Assembly (NCBI RefSeq): GCF_003115775.1
Contig: NZ_QEES01000002.1
Span: 992,001-1,056,000 of the forward strand
Direction: 5' to 3'
Length of the DNA stretch: 64,000 nucleotides
From: Cellulomonas sp. WB94
Lineage (GTDB): Bacteria > Actinomycetota > Actinomycetes > Actinomycetales > Cellulomonadaceae
In this document: positions 60,262 through 64,000 of the stretch, piece by piece
How the letters are laid out: each line of letters begins with the position of its first letter
Numbering within the stretch: position 1 is the first letter of the stretch
Program-made: the position numbers and the translations under genes
The notes under the pieces: generated by a model
Told to the model about the DNA's origin: nothing
The model's input: only the letters and a program-made list of their open reading frames with translations
Databases searched by the model: none

Positions 60262-63200
60262 CTACGGCATCGTGTAGCGGGTCGAGACGAACGAGTCGAT
60301 GTACGCCGAGCCCCGCATCGTGGAGCCCGCCGTCGACGTGACCCCGGCTGTCACACCGAGGACCGCAGTGTCGACCAGGAGCGTGCTCGAGTTGCCGGTC
60401 TGGGTCGAGACGACCGAGCCGTCCAGGAGCAGCCGCAGGGATCCCGCGGCGGCGCCCGTCGCCGGGCCGGCCAGCCAGTCCACCCGGACCGTGTGGGAAC
60501 CGCTCGGCAGCGTCACCCACGTGCCTGTCAGAGCAGCGGCACCCGACCGGGCCATGACGGTCCGGACCTGGTTGACGCCGGCACCCGTGCGGTGGAACTG
60601 CACCGCGAGGACCTGGCCGCCTGCCGCCGTGCGCGCCTCGAAGAGCGTGAGCACGGTGCTCGCGACCGAGCCGGAGGTCAGCGTGTTCGGGTTGAGGCTG
60701 AACTGCGCGTGGTAGCCGGTCTCACCGGTCGGTGAGGTGTCGGTCACGTAGCTCAGCCGGTTGGCGGACCCACCGGGCAGGGTCACCTGCAGGCCGCGGT
60801 TCGCGCCGCCGACGGGGATGCCCGCCGCCGAGGTGACCGCGACACCGCCGGTGAACGCCGACCAGGCCGCGAAGGTCCCCGAGTCGAACGTGTCGGAGAA
60901 GATCGCGTTGGGGCGGCTGACCGTGACTGTCGTGCTGACCGCGTTGCTCCAGTTGCCTGCGAGGTCCTGGACCCGCAGGTTGAACCGTTGCGCGCCGAGA
61001 GCGATCGTCGCGAGCGGCACCGTGGCGACGATGCTCGTCCCGACGAGGCTCACCGGGACCCGCGTCGCCTTGCCCGCACCGGGGTCGGTCGTGCCGAGCC
61101 AGAACTCGGCTGCGGCGAAGGAGACCTCGTTGACCGGAGCTGTGAGCGTCAGGCTCGCAGCTCCGAGCGTCGGGTTCGGTGTGCCGACCACGGCCCCGAG
61201 CACAGGCGCCGCCTTGTCCACGACCAGGTCGATCCCGAACAGCGCACCCCAGTTGCCCGCAGCGTCCTGGCCGCGGACGAGCACGTGGTGCGTGCCGTCG
61301 GCCAGCGGCCGGATCTGCGAGATCGGGATGAGCCCGTAGACCGTCTCGGTCTGGCTGTCCATGAGCCCGTCGACGGCGATCATCTGGAAGTCAGTCCCGC
61401 CGGCGGGGATGCCCGCGTTCGGGTCGAGGAAGCCCTCCGCGTCGCTGACGACGCTCTGGAGGCCGCCGCCAGCGTCACGGTCCGTGATCCGGGCCGAGAC
61501 GACGAGGTACCCCGGCTGGCTCCGATCGGTCAGCACGCCGTTCGTCGGGTTGGGTCCGACGCTGGCCGCCTCCACTCCAGGACCCGTCAGGTCCACGGTC
61601 AGGGGGATGTCGAGCTCCGGGCCCCACAGCCCGAGGGAGTCCTTGCTGCGGACGAGCACGTGGTGCACGCCCTCGCCGAGCGCGTGCACGGTCGCGGCCG
61701 GGATGGTCGCGTCCTCCGAGACGACGGTGGCCGTGCGGTTGCGGGTCAACGTCGCGCCGGTGCCCGCGGCGCCGAGCGTGTCGAGGAAGTACTCGGCGTC
61801 GGTGATGGTGCCCTCGGCCGTGGTGTCGTCGCCGGTGGCGGAGACCGCCACGTCGAGGGTCCCGTCGGCCGGCGTCGGGCTCACCGTGCCGTTGACCGTC
61901 TGCGGCCCGACCTTGGGCAGGTTGAGGATCACGCCGCCGACGACGCCCCAGTTGCCTGCGGAGTCGAGGGCGCGCACGAAGACGGTGTGCTTGCCTGCGT
62001 CGAGCGCGGCCAGGACGGCCGGGGTGATCGTGCCCGAGGCGCCGACGACGTCCACACCGCCGAAGGCCCCGGTCATCGGGGTGCCGAAGCCGACACCGAC
62101 GGTCACGGCGTCGTCGATCACGAGCTCCGCCTGCGTCACGGGTGAGCCACCCGTGGTGGCGTCGCTGAGGTCCGCGGTCACGACGACGGGCGCCAGTCCG
62201 TCCGACGGGTTGGGCGCGGCCACGACGTTCGTGGATACCGGCCCGACGAGATCGGTGCTGGGCGGTGGCGCGGCGGTGTCGAGGAACGTGAGCATGCCGC
62301 CGAACGCGAGAGACAGCGGGTCGGCCGTCGACTGGCCGTCGTTGTCCAGGTGCCCCGCAGCCTCGTACAGCGCGATCTTGGCCTCCGGGCCGGTGGGCAT
62401 CGTCACGACCGTGTCGGCCGTCATGCCCGGTCCGACCGCGACGACGACGGCGTTCTCCGCGAACTGCCGGGGGTGCCCGCCCTCGGCGACCTGCGTCTGG
62501 TCGGCCCCGAGCAGGCTCATGACGTGGGTGCTCGACCCGACGTTGACGTAGCGCAGCAGGACACTGTGGCCCTGGTCGGTGCTGATCGGGTCGGTCGACG
62601 GGTACGGCTTGCCGTTGATGAGCCGGTACGCCGGGTGGAAGCTGCGCATGTCGAACGTCGCCGGTGCCGCGTTGAGCGCCGGGTCGACCTCGCTGAGCAC
62701 GACGACGGCGGCGTCGTCGTACGCGGTGCTGGGGTAGCCCGCGGGCGAGCCGTAGGCCGTGCCGTCGGGTGCCTGCACGACGAGGGCTCCGCCGAGCCCC
62801 ATCGCGACCTGCCGGGCACCGCCCGACGTGTGCCCCGCCTCGTAGAGGAACGTCCCCGCACGGGCGGCCGTGAACGTGTAGGTCTGGGTCGTGCCGGGTG
62901 CTGCGCCGGTCTCCTCGGCCTGGGCCGACAGGCCGGCGGTGAAGGCGGACGCGGGCTGGCCCGGGAACGCCAGCGACACCGGTTCGGCGAGCCCGTTGTG
63001 CAGGACGACGGACACGGTGTCGCCCTGCGCGACCACGAGCAAGGGTCCGGGCGCGGTCGCGGTCCCGGCAGCGCCCGAGGGAGAGAACCCCCAGATCGGG
63101 ATCTCCTGCCCGAGCAGCGACGCCGTCCCGGTCATCGCGTACAGGTCGCACGTCGCGGTCGTCCCGCTCCTCGTGCAGCCCTGCGGCGCGAGCTTGCCCG

Positions 63201-63408
63201 CCGCGGCGGCGTGCAGCTCGGCACCGTGCGCCGTGGCCGGCACGACGGCCGGCACGCTCGCGGGCAGCCGCGTCGGCACTGCCGACGCCGGGGTGGACGC
63301 GCCCACCAGGGCGACCGCGAGCGCGAGGCTCACGACGCCCGCGCCGACCGTGCGTCGGCGCCTGCTCGGGCGGGTGGTCGACGATTCAGCCCACTGGACG
63401 AGAGTCAT
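60262..63408 (-). CDS. Secreted cupredoxin-like protein with four Ig-like repeats and a lectin-like C-terminus
   Basis: A 1048-aa exported protein (signal segment VGAGVVSLALAVALVGASTP). Residues about 70-370 form two cupredoxin-like domains of multicopper-oxidase type: PGPLLVVAQGDTVSVVLHNG and AGTFLYEAGHTSGGARQVAM. The copper ligands HxH of active oxidases are mostly replaced (LAFPG, LYEAGH), so oxidase activity is doubtful. Four repeats follow, each ending in a VLVRxxDxxGxWG-like line (HHVLVRGQDAAGNWGA, HTVFVRALDSAGNWGV). The last 200 residues (FSDTFDSGTFAAWSAFTGGV) look like a concanavalin-type fold. GAGG precedes the ATG. Possibly an extracellular partner of the oxidase encoded upstream. 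Confidence 0.75.
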   Translation of the reverse strand: MTLVQWAESSTTRPSRRRRTVGAGVVSLALAVALVGASTPASAVPTRLPASVPAVVPATAHGAELHAAAAGKLAPQGCTRSGTTATCDLYAMTGTASLLGQEIPIWGFSPSGAAGTATAPGPLLVVAQGDTVSVVLHNGLAEPVSLAFPGQPASAFTAGLSAQAEETGAAPGTTQTYTFTAARAGTFLYEAGHTSGGARQVAMGLGGALVVQAPDGTAYGSPAGYPSTAYDDAAVVVLSEVDPALNAAPATFDMRSFHPAYRLINGKPYPSTDPISTDQGHSVLLRYVNVGSSTHVMSLLGADQTQVAEGGHPRQFAENAVVVAVGPGMTADTVVTMPTGPEAKIALYEAAGHLDNDGQSTADPLSLAFGGMLTFLDTAAPPPSTDLVGPVSTNVVAAPNPSDGLAPVVVTADLSDATTGGSPVTQAELVIDDAVTVGVGFGTPMTGAFGGVDVVGASGTITPAVLAALDAGKHTVFVRALDSAGNWGVVGGVILNLPKVGPQTVNGTVSPTPADGTLDVAVSATGDDTTAEGTITDAEYFLDTLGAAGTGATLTRNRTATVVSEDATIPAATVHALGEGVHHVLVRSKDSLGLWGPELDIPLTVDLTGPGVEAASVGPNPTNGVLTDRSQPGYLVVSARITDRDAGGGLQSVVSDAEGFLDPNAGIPAGGTDFQMIAVDGLMDSQTETVYGLIPISQIRPLADGTHHVLVRGQDAAGNWGALFGIDLVVDKAAPVLGAVVGTPNPTLGAASLTLTAPVNEVSFAAAEFWLGTTDPGAGKATRVPVSLVGTSIVATVPLATIALGAQRFNLRVQDLAGNWSNAVSTTVTVSRPNAIFSDTFDSGTFAAWSAFTGGVAVTSAAGIPVGGANRGLQVTLPGGSANRLSYVTDTSPTGETGYHAQFSLNPNTLTSGSVASTVLTLFEARTAAGGQVLAVQFHRTGAGVNQVRTVMARSGAAALTGTWVTLPSGSHTVRVDWLAGPATGAAAGSLRLLLDGSVVSTQTGNSSTLLVDTAVLGVTAGVTSTAGSTMRGSAYIDSFVSTRYTMP

Positions 63409-63417
63409 CGCCGGTCC

Positions 63418-64000
63418 TCATTTCGCCAGGCAACCGGCGAGAGGATCGATGCGGAAGACCGTCATCATCCCTCCGAAGGTCGCGCCGTAGTTGGTGGCCT
63501 GCTGCAGGGCGTGGCTGTGGGCGATGTGGTAGTACTCGCCGCACTCGTTGTTCGACGTGATGGTCGGCGGCAACGCGTTCTTGGTGCCGAGGTACGGGCT
63601 CTCGCTGAACCACGTGTCCGTGCCCACGAGGAGCTGGTCGGTGATGGCCGGGATCTGCGTCGGGATCGGGTTGGTCGCGGCGTCCCACTGCTCGACGTCG
63701 CGCCAGTCCATGAGCGCGTCGACCGTCTGCCCGGGCTGGACGTCGAGGTCGAACTTCTCGTAGGACAGGTCCTGACCTGCCGGGCCCGCGAGCGTGCGGC
63801 CGTCCTTGTTGACGACGCGCTCGTCGCTGCCGTGCGGGTGGAACGGGTAGTTGACCGTGCCCGCGTTGAGGTAGCGGATGACGGCGGGCAGCGGGTTGCT
63901 CGTCGCGTCCCACTGACGGATGTGCACGAACGCGCCGTACGGCTGGTTCGGCAGCCAGGACGCGTAGTTCGGGGCGAGCGTGTCCGGCATGCTCCGGCCG
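63418..64000 (-). CDS. Multicopper oxidase, C-terminal part (continues past window edge)
   Basis: The last 194 or so residues are visible, open at the right edge. The text includes NAGTVNYPFHPHGSDERVV, a cupredoxin HxHG-type copper motif, and near the end YYHIAHSHALQQATNYGATF. In common oxidases the last cluster is HCHxxxH, with the type 1 copper cysteine; here the Cys position is Ser in HSH, so this may be another cluster or a variant site. The stop lies 9 bases before the next gene, so the two are co-transcribed with CopCD. Metal oxidation (Cu or Mn) is plausible, not shown. Confidence 0.75.
   Translation of the reverse strand, partial: GRSMPDTLAPNYASWLPNQPYGAFVHIRQWDATSNPLPAVIRYLNAGTVNYPFHPHGSDERVVNKDGRTLAGPAGQDLSYEKFDLDVQPGQTVDALMDWRDVEQWDAATNPIPTQIPAITDQLLVGTDTWFSESPYLGTKNALPPTITSNNECGEYYHIAHSHALQQATNYGATFGGMMTVFRIDPLAGCLAK

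Overview
The window is very GC-rich, densely packed and full of ATGA/GTGA stop-start overlaps and GTG starts. The gene families (ECF41 sigma factor, LacI/TetR control of sugar operons, a CG0192-like protein, a CelR-type operator, a tandem-domain phosphofructokinase, an [FeFe]-hydrogenase) suggest an actinobacterium, most plausibly a facultatively anaerobic, polysaccharide-using member of the Cellulomonadaceae (Cellulomonas/Actinotalea). That placement is inference. No tRNA, rRNA, CRISPR array, insertion sequence or prophage gene was seen.

Left part (1-16.7 kb): a truncated flavoprotein gene, then an agmatine-deiminase operon (TetR regulator, APC permease, aguA, putrescine carbamoyltransferase, carbamate kinase) with a double-dyad operator in front of the permease. 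Next come two paralogous LacI regulators flanking a galactoside operon on the minus strand (LacI, lipoprotein binding protein, two ABC permeases, two GH42 beta-galactosidases). That operon begins at a compact control region with one CRP-like site and two palindromic LacI-type operators.

Centre (16.7-38 kb): a CG0192-like protein, a Crp/Fnr regulator, then a three-gene minus-strand cluster. It encodes a DUF6448-type protein with a NiSOD-like His-Cys hook and a His-rich tail, a SodX-like S26 peptidase and a 74-aa protein. Further on lie a hydrolase-LuxR fusion, a tautomerase behind a perfect 34-bp palindrome, an alcohol dehydrogenase, a gamma-carbonic-anhydrase-like protein, a tandem phosphofructokinase, and a TetR/MFS efflux pair with twin operators. 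A 1062-aa fusion of ferredoxin, GltD-like flavoprotein and [FeFe]-hydrogenase follows, translationally coupled to a NitT/TauT-type ABC transporter. Then come a MazG-like protein, a PepSY protein and an ECF41 sigma factor with a matching promoter in front of its neighbour.

Right part (38-64 kb): a PatB/MalY-type aminotransferase, three ABC-2 export modules (the third a deletion remnant), a cupin, and a 1146-aa GH94-like protein under a CelR-type operator. These are followed by RDD and NlpC/P60-like proteins, cstA with its ybdD-like partner, a GyrI-like protein and an SPFH protein with a ribbon-helix-helix partner behind a near-perfect 20-bp palindrome. A copper-related operon runs off the right edge: multicopper oxidase, cupredoxin/Ig-repeat protein, small membrane protein, CopC-CopD fusion.

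The most unusual parts are the DUF6448/peptidase cluster and the hydrogenase-ABC operon. Function calls rest on motif and context reading only; no database search was run.
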